6,189 bases of DNA from Oxalobacteraceae bacterium UBA7693. Lineage in GTDB: Bacteria; Pseudomonadota; Gammaproteobacteria; Burkholderiales; Burkholderiaceae_D. Below the pieces are notes generated by a model, which did no database searches, was not told the origin of the DNA, and worked only from the letters and a program-made list of their open reading frames with translations. The translations under genes and the position numbers were made by a program. This document shows positions 1 to 6,189 of this stretch, piece by piece (positions within the stretch are counted from its first letter, which is position 1; the number at the start of each line of letters is the position of its first letter). Location of the stretch: positions 2,445-8,633 of the forward strand of contig DLGN01000355.1 of the NCBI GenBank assembly GCA_002482715.1, given 5' to 3'.

Positions 1-745
1 CCCAACCATTGGTCGCATCCTCCCAAGCGATACGTTTCCAATATTCGACAATCTCGGCATCCCACGCAATTTGATACGCGTCGCTACGAACCAGAACTAA
101 ACGTTCTTTCGCTGCTTGAATATGCTGTTGCAACATCTTATCGCTGATGCCTTGACGCGCATCTTCAAAACCTAAGCGTGTCCAATACGCTTGATTGCCG
201 CGCTGCCAGCCTGCTTGAAAAGCCGCTGAATTGAATGCGATATCACCTGCATTGGCCGCTCTTTGCGTTTCTATGGTGGCAGCTAATCCACCGACCCCAT
301 CTTGATCACCGATGGCATTCCAATAGTCGGCATTTCCTTGTTTCCAGCCGATATCATAGGCAACAGGATTCAACGGTGTTTTATTGTCCAAAATGCTTTC
401 AGAACGAATTTGCGTTTGATAATAATTTGCAGGTCGTGGCAAACGGCCATCGGCTTCGCCTAATTTTTGCCAGAATTGCGCATTGCCATTTTCCCACCCA
501 GTTTGATAAAAGGCAGCGGATTCCGTTTTGATTTTATCGCCATCAACACCCGCGCAGAATGATCGGCGCTCTTCAAAATTTGCAGGTAAACCTTTAATAC
601 CATCTTTGTTACCAATAACATTCCAGTCACCTTGCTTACAATCTTTTATTTGGCGCATGGTTGATTGACAACCAGTCAAACCCAAACTCAGCAAAGCAAA
701 CAAGAAAACATAAGTGAAATTAAAACGAGTGAGGATGGTCAACAT
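1..745 (-). CDS. DUF2799-like repeat lipoprotein, C-terminus cut by window edge
   Basis: An uninterrupted minus-strand frame of 248 codons starts at the ATG at 745-743 and is still open at base 1, so the C-terminus is missing. The N-terminus is a lipoprotein signal: a hydrophobic stretch at residues 9-24, then lipobox L-T-G-C with the acylated cysteine at 26. Gln at +2 is not an Asp retention signal, so outer-membrane sorting is likely. The mature part repeats a unit of the form G-W-x3-N-x2-Y/F-W-x3-G-x2-D-G. Its aromatic pair falls at about residues 41, 92, 142, 188 and 236, a period of 46-51. This pattern matches the DUF2799 family as I recall it, whose function is unknown to me. An in-frame TAA 14 codons upstream limits the start, and no in-frame ATG lies between. 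The ATG has no clear Shine-Dalgarno. Cys36 and Cys64 could form a disulfide. The gene is divergent from the ABC exporter. I am sure of the gene and lipoprotein signal, less sure of the family name. Confidence 0.85.
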   Translation of the reverse strand, partial: MLTILTRFNFTYVFLFALLSLGLTGCQSTMRQIKDCKQGDWNVIGNKDGIKGLPANFEERRSFCAGVDGDKIKTESAAFYQTGWENGNAQFWQKLGEADGRLPRPANYYQTQIRSESILDNKTPLNPVAYDIGWKQGNADYWNAIGDQDGVGGLAATIETQRAANAGDIAFNSAAFQAGWQRGNQAYWTRLGFEDARQGISDKMLQQHIQAAKERLVLVRSDAYQIAWDAEIVEYWKRIAWEDATNGW

Positions 746-797
746 GGCGAGTGAGTATTGTAGAAGAAGTAAATCCAGTAACGATTAGGCAGAATCT

Positions 798-828
798 TTG
801 TTGACAACAATGTTAAAAAATGAAAAAT
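798..828 (+). promoter_or_regulatory. Possible promoter with overlapping palindromic operator for the ABC exporter
   Basis: A perfect -35 consensus TTGACA lies at 801-806. A weak -10 candidate, AAAAAT at 823-828 (4 of 6 matches), follows with a 16-bp spacer. The -35 sits inside a perfect inverted repeat, TTGTTG-A-CAACAA (798-810), which is an arrangement seen for repressor operators. The site lies in the divergent gap between the lipoprotein and exporter genes, so a bound protein could affect both. If it is the promoter, transcription would begin near 835 and translation at 894, leaving a leader of about 59 nt. The -10 is poor, so this is only a candidate. Confidence 0.35.
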
Positions 829-893
829 CACAAAGCAGACAGGTATTCAAAAAAGCTGCCACAATATACGCCATCTTTTCCAGAACCGCGACT

Positions 894-2696
894 ATGTCCA
901 ATACCCATTCAACTTCTACCACACCAGCAAGCGGCAGTATGGCAACCCTCAGCGGCCTGCTGCCTTTTCTACGACCATACCGTCGTCAGTTCGCAATCGC
1001 AGGCATTGCTTTAGTCATTGCAGCTTGCGCAACACTCACCATTCCTTATGCGTTTCGCCAGATGATTGATATGGGATTTAGTAAAATCGGTGACGGCGGC
1101 ACGCACGGTATCGAGCATGTGAATCTGACTTTTCTGGCTTTATTCGGTGTTGCTGTGATCTTGGGTATCGCTACCGCAGCGCGTTTCTACATGGTGTCTT
1201 GGATAGGCGAGCGGGTTACGGCCGACATCCGCAATGCCGTCTATGCCCATGTGGTGACGCAGAGCCCAGAATTTTTCGAAACCACTCAAACCGGTGAGGT
1301 ACTCTCACGACTGACCACGGACACGACTTTAATTCAAGCCGTGGTTGGCACTAGCATTAGTCTCGCCTTGCGCAATCTTTTGCTATTTATTGGTGGCTTG
1401 GTGATGCTCTTTATTACCAGCCCTATGCTATCGTCGATCATTATCGTGATGTTGGTATTAGTCATCGTGCCGATTATTTTATTTGGCCGCCGTGTTCGTC
1501 AATTATCACGTGATTCACAAGACCGAATTGCCGATGCATCTGCAGTTGCTGGCGAAATCTTAAACGCGATGCCAACTGTCCAGGCTTACACCCATGAACA
1601 GATTGAAGCGCAACGTTTTTCCAGTTCAGTAGAACATGCGTTTAGTACCGCGATGCGTCGCATTCGTGCTCGTTCTTTATTGACGATGATCGCGATTCTT
1701 TTGATCTTTGGTGCGATTGTTTTCGTCTTATGGTTAGGCGCGCATGCGGTGATGCAAGGCGAAATGAGTGGCGGCAAGTTAGGACAATTTATTCTCTATG
1801 CATCGATTGTCGCTGGTGCCATTGGTGCGCTATCTGAAGTGATGGGCGAAGCGCAACGGGCAGCTGGTGCGACAGAGCGTTTATTAGAGTTGATGTCGGT
1901 ACAATCCCCTATCACCAATCCGGTAAAAGCAAGCGCACTGCCACAAAAAGATGCGCATGGCGCTACAGTCGATTTAGATCATGTATTTTTTCATTATCCA
2001 TCACGACCAGAATCTGCAGCACTTTCTGAAATTCAGTTATCCATTAAAGCGGGTGAAACTATCGCCTTAGTTGGTTCGTCGGGGGCAGGAAAAACCACCC
2101 TGTTCCAATTATTACTGCGTTTTTACGATCCACAACAAGGCAGTATTCGTATTGATGGCGTGGATATTAAAGAACTCGATTTGCACGCCCTGCGCGAAAC
2201 CATCGGCATCGTGCCGCAAGATACGGTGATTTTTTCTGCAAATGCTTTAGAAAACATACGCTATGGACGTGTCGATGCCAGTGATGAAGAAGTCATACTA
2301 GCTGCCAAGTTAGCAGCCGCGCATGAATTCATTGAGCGACTACCAGAAGGCTATCAAGCCTTTTTAGGTGAGCGTGGTGTGCGTTTATCTGGTGGACAAA
2401 AACAAAGGATCGCTATCGCCCGTGCAATTCTAAAGAATCCACGTCTGATGCTATTGGATGAAGCCACAAGTGCCTTAGATGCAGAATCTGAACGATTGGT
2501 TCAACAAGCTTTAGAGACTGCGATGCAAGGAAGAACCACCTTAATCATCGCGCACCGATTAGCAACCGTGCAGCGCGCCGATAAAATTATTGTGCTGGAA
2601 CAAGGTCGGATTGTCGAGACAGGAAATCACGCTGAGCTCATTGCACATGGTGGAGTCTATGCACATCTGGCCTCTTTACAGTTTCACCTTGCATAA
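894..2696 (+). CDS. ABCB-type exporter half-transporter, MsbA-related (fused membrane and ATPase domains)
   Basis: This is a complete 600-residue half-transporter, expected to work as a homodimer in the inner membrane and export a lipid or hydrophobic compound using ATP. Six membrane helices can be seen near residues 33-54, 78-103, 157-177, 179-199, 261-284 and 295-317. The ATPase domain has every key motif: A-loop Tyr368, Walker A GSSGAGKTT at 394-402, Q-loop Gln442, signature LSGGQ at 498-502, Walker B ending in Asp522 with catalytic Glu523, D-loop SALD, and switch His554. It should therefore be active. The substrate cannot be read from the sequence. No lpxK or kdtA lies beside it, so I do not call it msbA itself; it fits the broader MsbA-related group of proteobacteria. 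The frame stays open back to a TTG at 798 and an ATG at 810. I chose 894 because family members begin shortly before the first helix and because 801-806 looks like a -35 box. None of these starts has a good Shine-Dalgarno. It ends just before a strong terminator. Confidence 0.9.
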   Translation: MSNTHSTSTTPASGSMATLSGLLPFLRPYRRQFAIAGIALVIAACATLTIPYAFRQMIDMGFSKIGDGGTHGIEHVNLTFLALFGVAVILGIATAARFYMVSWIGERVTADIRNAVYAHVVTQSPEFFETTQTGEVLSRLTTDTTLIQAVVGTSISLALRNLLLFIGGLVMLFITSPMLSSIIIVMLVLVIVPIILFGRRVRQLSRDSQDRIADASAVAGEILNAMPTVQAYTHEQIEAQRFSSSVEHAFSTAMRRIRARSLLTMIAILLIFGAIVFVLWLGAHAVMQGEMSGGKLGQFILYASIVAGAIGALSEVMGEAQRAAGATERLLELMSVQSPITNPVKASALPQKDAHGATVDLDHVFFHYPSRPESAALSEIQLSIKAGETIALVGSSGAGKTTLFQLLLRFYDPQQGSIRIDGVDIKELDLHALRETIGIVPQDTVIFSANALENIRYGRVDASDEEVILAAKLAAAHEFIERLPEGYQAFLGERGVRLSGGQKQRIAIARAILKNPRLMLLDEATSALDAESERLVQQALETAMQGRTTLIIAHRLATVQRADKIIVLEQGRIVETGNHAELIAHGGVYAHLASLQFHLA

Positions 2697-2750
2697 TGTT
2701 TCATTTCGATGGAATCGATTAAGCCCCATACACCTAGCACTGCTCCAGTA

Positions 2751-2788
2751 AAAAACGCACTTCAGAAAATTATCTGAAGTGCGTTTTT
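2751..2788. terminator. Bidirectional intrinsic terminator between convergent genes
   Basis: A perfect 16-bp inverted repeat (2751-2766 and 2773-2788) surrounds a 6-nt loop, AAATTA. The core stem is CGCACTTCAGA paired with TCTGAAGTGCG. It is followed by TTTTT on the plus strand and, because of the A-run at 2750-2755, by a T-run on the minus strand too. It lies 54 bp past the exporter stop codon and 18 bp past the amidohydrolase stop codon, so it can end both converging transcripts. Confidence 0.93.
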
Positions 2789-2806
2789 ATGAAGCCCAAA
2801 GTTGAC

Positions 2807-4480
2807 TTACTTCACATAAACCTGCTTACCCGCCTGCCAAGTTTGCAGCACCACGGTTTTATAAATATCTTTACTTGGAATCTTAAAAATGTCCTGATCA
2901 ATCACAATAAAATCAGCCCATTTTCCTTTTTCCAAACTACCGATAATTTTCTCTTGATGACCTGCGTACGCCGCATCCAAGGTGAAGCACCGGAAAGCCT
3001 CTTGCACTGTCATAGCTTGTTCTGGATGCCAGCCTTTGACTGGCATTTGTTGATGATCTTGGCGCGTCACTGCAGCGTAAATTCCCCAAAATGGATTCGG
3101 GCTCTCAATAGGAAAATCTGAACCACATGGAATCTTCGAACCTTGTTTCAAGAAAGTACGCCAAGCATAGGCTCCCTTAATACGTTCTTTACCAACGCGG
3201 TCTTCTGCCATATTCATATCCGAGGTCGCATGGGTAGGCTGCATCGAAGGGATAATGTTTGCCTTCGCCACGCGCGGAATATCGCTCAGTTCCAAAACCT
3301 GCGCATGCTCAATTCGATGACGCAAAGTCTGCGCATCGTTCTTCTTTGGTAAGGAAGCTAATGCATCAATCACTTGTCGATTGCCCGCATCACCAATCGC
3401 GTGCACATTCACCTGGTAACCCTTAGCTGCAGCTTTTTTTACCATGCGCTGCATCTCATTGTCTTGCACAAACAAAAGTCCTTTGGTGTGAGGCGCATCG
3501 CTATATGGCGCCAACAAGGCCGCGCCACGACTGCCCAAGGCACCGTCAGAATACAGTTTGACGGAACGTAGCGCATAACGATCATCGGCATGGCTTTTCA
3601 ACGGCCCGGCAACTGATACGGCATCAAAGAATTGATCTACACCACCGATCATGCCATAGACGCGGGTAGTCAACTTCCCTTTCGAGGCATATTCACGAAA
3701 CAGTTTATCTGACTGTGCGTCAACACCAGCATCATGTACTGTAGTTAAACCCACACTGCGCAATTGTTTCAGCGCTGCGTCTAATGCAACTCTTAACTCT
3801 GCATCATTTTGTGCAGGAATGACTTTTTCCATCATATCCATCGCAGCGTCCACCAAAATGCCAGATGCATCACCGTTCGAATCACGCTCAATTTTTCCGC
3901 CAACAGGATCGATAGTTGTTTTTGTAATGCCCGCTAAAGCTAAGGCTTTAGAATTCGCCCAACCAGCATGTCCATCAACCCGACGTAACCAAACCGGACG
4001 ATCCGCGACCACGGTATCTAGTTCTTTCGCTGTCGGAAAACGGCCGAGTTTCCAGATCGCCTGATTCCACTCTCCACCCAAAATCCATTGCTGCTGAGTC
4101 GCCAGTGCTGCGTACTGCGTAATCGCACTCAAGGCCTCGGTTAAATTGCTTGTGGCGCGCAAACTCAATTGACTTGCTGAAGTTCCCAAACCGAACACAT
4201 GTCCATGTGCATCAATCAAACCTGGCAACACAGTTTTACCACCTAGGTCAACCAATTTTGCTTGCGGCATTTTCTTCTGCAATAGCTTCTGCGTTCCAGT
4301 AGCAATCACTTTACCTGCGTCGTCAACCAACATCGCATCAAAAACCTGTAGCTGCTGCTTTTGATTCAAAGTATATCCATTGGCCTTCACGAACAATGTG
4401 TCCGCGTAAACGTTCATGCTACAGGCACTTAACACTGCCAGATTCACCAATGTAAAACCAAACATATTTTTTCTTTTCAT
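2807..4480 (-). CDS. Exported YtcJ-like metal-dependent amidohydrolase (Amidohydro_3 type)
   Basis: A complete 557-residue enzyme of the amidohydrolase superfamily, YtcJ/N-substituted formamide deformylase-like branch. Such enzymes hydrolyse amide or related bonds at a metal centre in a TIM barrel; the substrate here is unknown. An N-terminal beta-sandwich segment leads into the barrel motif DAHGH (His92, His94). Then come the family-typical segments around DGHAGWANS (169-177), VHD (His249), VKLYSDGALGSRGA (307-320, Lys308), NVHAIGD (His360), RHRIEHAQ (His388, His392) and GSD (Asp455). The C-terminal GSLEKGKWADFIVID closes the sandwich. These His, Asp and Lys residues are candidates for metal binding and catalysis. 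The first 26 residues form a signal peptide with two readings: lipobox L-S-A-C with Cys20, or signal peptidase I cleavage after VYA at 26. Either way the enzyme should work in the periplasm or at the outer membrane. The ATG at 4480-4478 is preceded by AGAGA seven bases upstream, a usable ribosome site. It is transcribed alone, convergent with the exporter and divergent from mltD. Confidence 0.9.
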   Translation of the reverse strand: MKRKNMFGFTLVNLAVLSACSMNVYADTLFVKANGYTLNQKQQLQVFDAMLVDDAGKVIATGTQKLLQKKMPQAKLVDLGGKTVLPGLIDAHGHVFGLGTSASQLSLRATSNLTEALSAITQYAALATQQQWILGGEWNQAIWKLGRFPTAKELDTVVADRPVWLRRVDGHAGWANSKALALAGITKTTIDPVGGKIERDSNGDASGILVDAAMDMMEKVIPAQNDAELRVALDAALKQLRSVGLTTVHDAGVDAQSDKLFREYASKGKLTTRVYGMIGGVDQFFDAVSVAGPLKSHADDRYALRSVKLYSDGALGSRGAALLAPYSDAPHTKGLLFVQDNEMQRMVKKAAAKGYQVNVHAIGDAGNRQVIDALASLPKKNDAQTLRHRIEHAQVLELSDIPRVAKANIIPSMQPTHATSDMNMAEDRVGKERIKGAYAWRTFLKQGSKIPCGSDFPIESPNPFWGIYAAVTRQDHQQMPVKGWHPEQAMTVQEAFRCFTLDAAYAGHQEKIIGSLEKGKWADFIVIDQDIFKIPSKDIYKTVVLQTWQAGKQVYVK

Positions 4481-4600
4481 CTTTGTCTCTCAAATATTAT
4501 GAATCGTTCTTTTCACCAATAAAATTAACCAAAAACATAGCGCACAGGCTCTTTTCTCAACGCAATCCCAACTTAATACAATTCAAAAAATTTCCTCACG

Positions 4601-4628
4601 GGAATAGAATTTCATAATCGGAATCGAA
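4601..4628. repeat. Short direct repeat GGAAT(A/C)GAA in the intergenic region
   Basis: GGAATAGAA (4601-4609) recurs as GGAATCGAA (4620-4628), 19 bp apart and about two helical turns. The first copy also gives a TTCC-N5-GGAA inverted pair with bases 4592-4595. It lies in the 278-bp gap (4481-4758) between the divergent amidohydrolase and mltD, which is AT-rich and holds no gene that I can find. Tandem short repeats in such a gap may be regulator sites, but chance is quite possible at this length. Confidence 0.2.
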
Positions 4629-4683
4629 ACACCCTCGAGATAAAAACTTTAACGGATTTTCAGGCATTTTGCTGCTATTTCTC

Positions 4684-4713
4684 TTGACCTCGAAATGCAG
4701 CGTTGCGTACACT
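4684..4713 (+). promoter_or_regulatory. Predicted sigma-70 promoter of mltD
   Basis: TTGACC (4684-4689, 5 of 6 to the -35 consensus) is followed after 18 bp by TACACT (4708-4713, 4 of 6 to the -10). A transcript would begin near 4720 and give a leader of roughly 40 nt before the mltD ATG. That leader carries the direct repeat TCGATT (4735-4740 and 4744-4749) and no clear Shine-Dalgarno. The prediction comes from sequence match only. Confidence 0.4.
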
Positions 4714-4758
4714 TCGCTCTTACTTATCTCACAGTCGATTGTATCGATTCTCGTCTCC

Positions 4759-6189
4759 ATGAAACGATTTATTTACTGTCTACAATGCCTTGCCTTTGTA
4801 TTATTCTGCTCAGTATCGACTGATTCTGCCGCCAACACCGACGGCGTACTGAAACTCACAAAAAAACTCAGCGAGCAAAAATCTGAGTTTCCAATCGACA
4901 CCGATACGATTCCAGATATTGAAAAAGTCAGCGGAGATGAAATTCTCATCTTTACTGAATCTGATTTATGGAACCGGATTCGACATGGCTATGCAATACC
5001 CAACTTAGATAATCAATTGGTCACTTATCAAACCAATTGGTATAGCGCACGTATCGACTATTTGTTAAGAATCATTCAACGAGGTTCACGGTATTTGTAT
5101 CACGTAGTTGATGCCTTAGATAAACGTGGTATGCCTACCGATTTAGCTTTACTTCCCTTCATCGAGTCAGCATTTAATCCAAATGCGATCTCGACCGCCA
5201 AGGCCTCTGGCATGTGGCAATTTATGCCTGCGACCGGGCGTGACTTCAATTTGCGTCAAAATATTTTTAAAGATGACCGGCGTGGTGTCTTAGATTCAAC
5301 CGAAGCAGCACTCGATTACCTGCAACGTTTATACAATATGTTCGGCGACTGGCAGCTGGCGCTAGCAGCCTATAATTGGGGAGAGGGTTCGGTTCAACGT
5401 GCAATCAAACGCCAGCAAGCGATGGGATTGCCAATTGACTTTGATAGCTTGTCAGCTTTAATGCCGAATGAAACAAAAAACTATGTACCAAAATTGCAAG
5501 CTGTTAAAAATATCATTGGTCACCCGGAGCAATTTAACGTCATCTTGCCGCGCCTCGACAATGAGCCCTATTTCACTAGTGTGAAAAACGAGAAAGACAT
5601 AGACGTTCACCTCGCAGCAAAATTAGCTGAGCTGCCGCTAAGTGAATTCAAAGCATTGAATCCTCAATTTAATCGCCCCATCATTACAGGGGGCAATAAC
5701 ACCAGCATTCTTTTACCAATTGAGAATGCAAGTGTATTTGAAAATAACTTCCTCAGCTGGAAAGGTGCTTACTCATCTTGGACCACGCTAAGCATCAACA
5801 AGTCTGAACGCGTTGAGTCACTAGCTAATCGTTTCGGTTACAAAGCCGATGTCGTTAGAGAGGTCAACGCCATCCCAGCTAAAATGATTGTCAAGGCTGG
5901 GTCAACCATCTTAGTACCAAAAACGGCAAAATCTTCGGAGGAAAACATTCCTCAACAAATCGCCGAGGATGCCCAATTACGCATCGAGCGGGCTGAGCCA
6001 GGCACACGTAAAATCATCGTCAAAATCAGCAAAAAAGATAGTTTAGCGAGCGTAGCGAAACGTTACAAACTGAATGTTTCCGATATCAAATCGTGGAACG
6101 ACTTGAATAGAGATCAAATTAAACCAGGTCAAAAACTTGTTTTACACATTGCAAAGCAAAGTTCGAAATCGCTACGGAACAATACACTA
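4759..6189 (+). CDS. mltD: Membrane-bound lytic murein transglycosylase D, 3' end cut by window edge
   Basis: A 477-codon plus-strand frame from the ATG at 4759 reaches the window end without a stop. MltD cleaves the glycan strands of peptidoglycan in the periplasm, leaving 1,6-anhydro-muramyl ends. The SLT catalytic domain spans about residues 120-260. It shows LLPFIESAFNP with the catalytic Glu136, then ASGMWQFMPATGR (149-161), and AAYNWGEG (203-210). After this come a degenerate LysM-like unit (about 271-320, with LNPQFN), a second at about 342-388, and a clear LysM at about 418-463 (SLASVAKRYKLNVSDIKSWN). LysM units bind glycan. The N-terminus is a signal peptide (hydrophobic residues 10-19) with likely cleavage near Ala24-Ala25. 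Cys17 is preceded by Phe, not Gly or Ala, so there is no lipobox, in contrast to the E. coli lipoprotein MltD. The name 'membrane-bound' may therefore not hold here. A candidate promoter precedes it. The frame fits to the edge, so no frameshift is suspected; how much is missing cannot be told. Confidence 0.92.
   Translation, partial: MKRFIYCLQCLAFVLFCSVSTDSAANTDGVLKLTKKLSEQKSEFPIDTDTIPDIEKVSGDEILIFTESDLWNRIRHGYAIPNLDNQLVTYQTNWYSARIDYLLRIIQRGSRYLYHVVDALDKRGMPTDLALLPFIESAFNPNAISTAKASGMWQFMPATGRDFNLRQNIFKDDRRGVLDSTEAALDYLQRLYNMFGDWQLALAAYNWGEGSVQRAIKRQQAMGLPIDFDSLSALMPNETKNYVPKLQAVKNIIGHPEQFNVILPRLDNEPYFTSVKNEKDIDVHLAAKLAELPLSEFKALNPQFNRPIITGGNNTSILLPIENASVFENNFLSWKGAYSSWTTLSINKSERVESLANRFGYKADVVREVNAIPAKMIVKAGSTILVPKTAKSSEENIPQQIAEDAQLRIERAEPGTRKIIVKISKKDSLASVAKRYKLNVSDIKSWNDLNRDQIKPGQKLVLHIAKQSSKSLRNNTL

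Noticed and set aside
235..531. A 98-codon plus-strand frame opposite the lipoprotein gene.
   Set aside because: It lies wholly within the antisense of a well-supported coding frame, is rich in His, Trp and Arg, and has no recognisable domain.
894..2696. Naming the ABC exporter msbA.
   Set aside because: The domain layout fits, but lpxK or kdtA is not adjacent and the MsbA-related group is large, so a specific lipid A role is not supported.
2773..2788. AAGTGCG in the terminator stem resembles the Pasteurellaceae DNA uptake sequence AAGTGCGGT.
   Set aside because: The eighth base differs (AAGTGCGTT), it occurs only in this hairpin, and the flanking genes do not point to Pasteurellaceae. A plain terminator explains it.
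2789..3121. A 110-codon plus-strand frame opposite the amidohydrolase C-terminus.
   Set aside because: It starts directly after the terminator and runs antisense to a strongly conserved enzyme; its composition looks like a shadow frame.
1..6189. A defence, mobile or otherwise new multi-gene system.
   Set aside because: The four genes are single units in alternating orientation with known or housekeeping-type families. I saw no transposase, integrase, terminal repeats, CRISPR-like spacing or toxin-antitoxin pair.

Overview
The window holds four genes from an ordinary-looking bacterial chromosome: two complete genes and one partial gene at each edge. All are of Gram-negative type, with lipoprotein signals, a murein lytic transglycosylase and an MsbA-like ABC half-transporter. 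The moderate base composition, the form of the MltD protein (no lipobox, LysM tail) and the MsbA-related exporter best suit a Burkholderiales-type betaproteobacterium, perhaps Oxalobacteraceae. That placement is an inference, not something the sequence proves.

Layout. Minus strand 745 to 1: the first 248 residues of an outer-membrane-type lipoprotein built from about five DUF2799-like repeats, running off the left edge. Plus strand 894 to 2696: a complete ABCB-type exporter half-transporter, divergent from the lipoprotein across about 150 bp that contain a perfect small palindrome overlapping a TTGACA box. A strong two-way intrinsic terminator (2751-2788) separates it from the convergent minus-strand gene at 4480 to 2807, an exported YtcJ-like metal-dependent amidohydrolase. 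After a 278-bp divergent intergenic region, a plus-strand mltD begins at 4759 and is still open at the right edge. That gene encodes a transglycosylase domain followed by LysM-like units.

No two genes share an operon here. Adjacent genes are divergent, convergent and divergent in turn, so each is probably its own transcription unit within the window. Three of the four products are predicted to act outside the cytoplasm and the fourth sits in the inner membrane, so the common theme is cell envelope biology. I see no evidence that they form one pathway.

I found no RNA gene, mobile element, CRISPR array, phage or defence system, and nothing that convincingly amounts to an undescribed system. 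The most unusual points are the multi-repeat lipoprotein, the exported amidohydrolase with two competing signal-peptide readings, and leaders without a recognisable Shine-Dalgarno sequence on three of the four genes.
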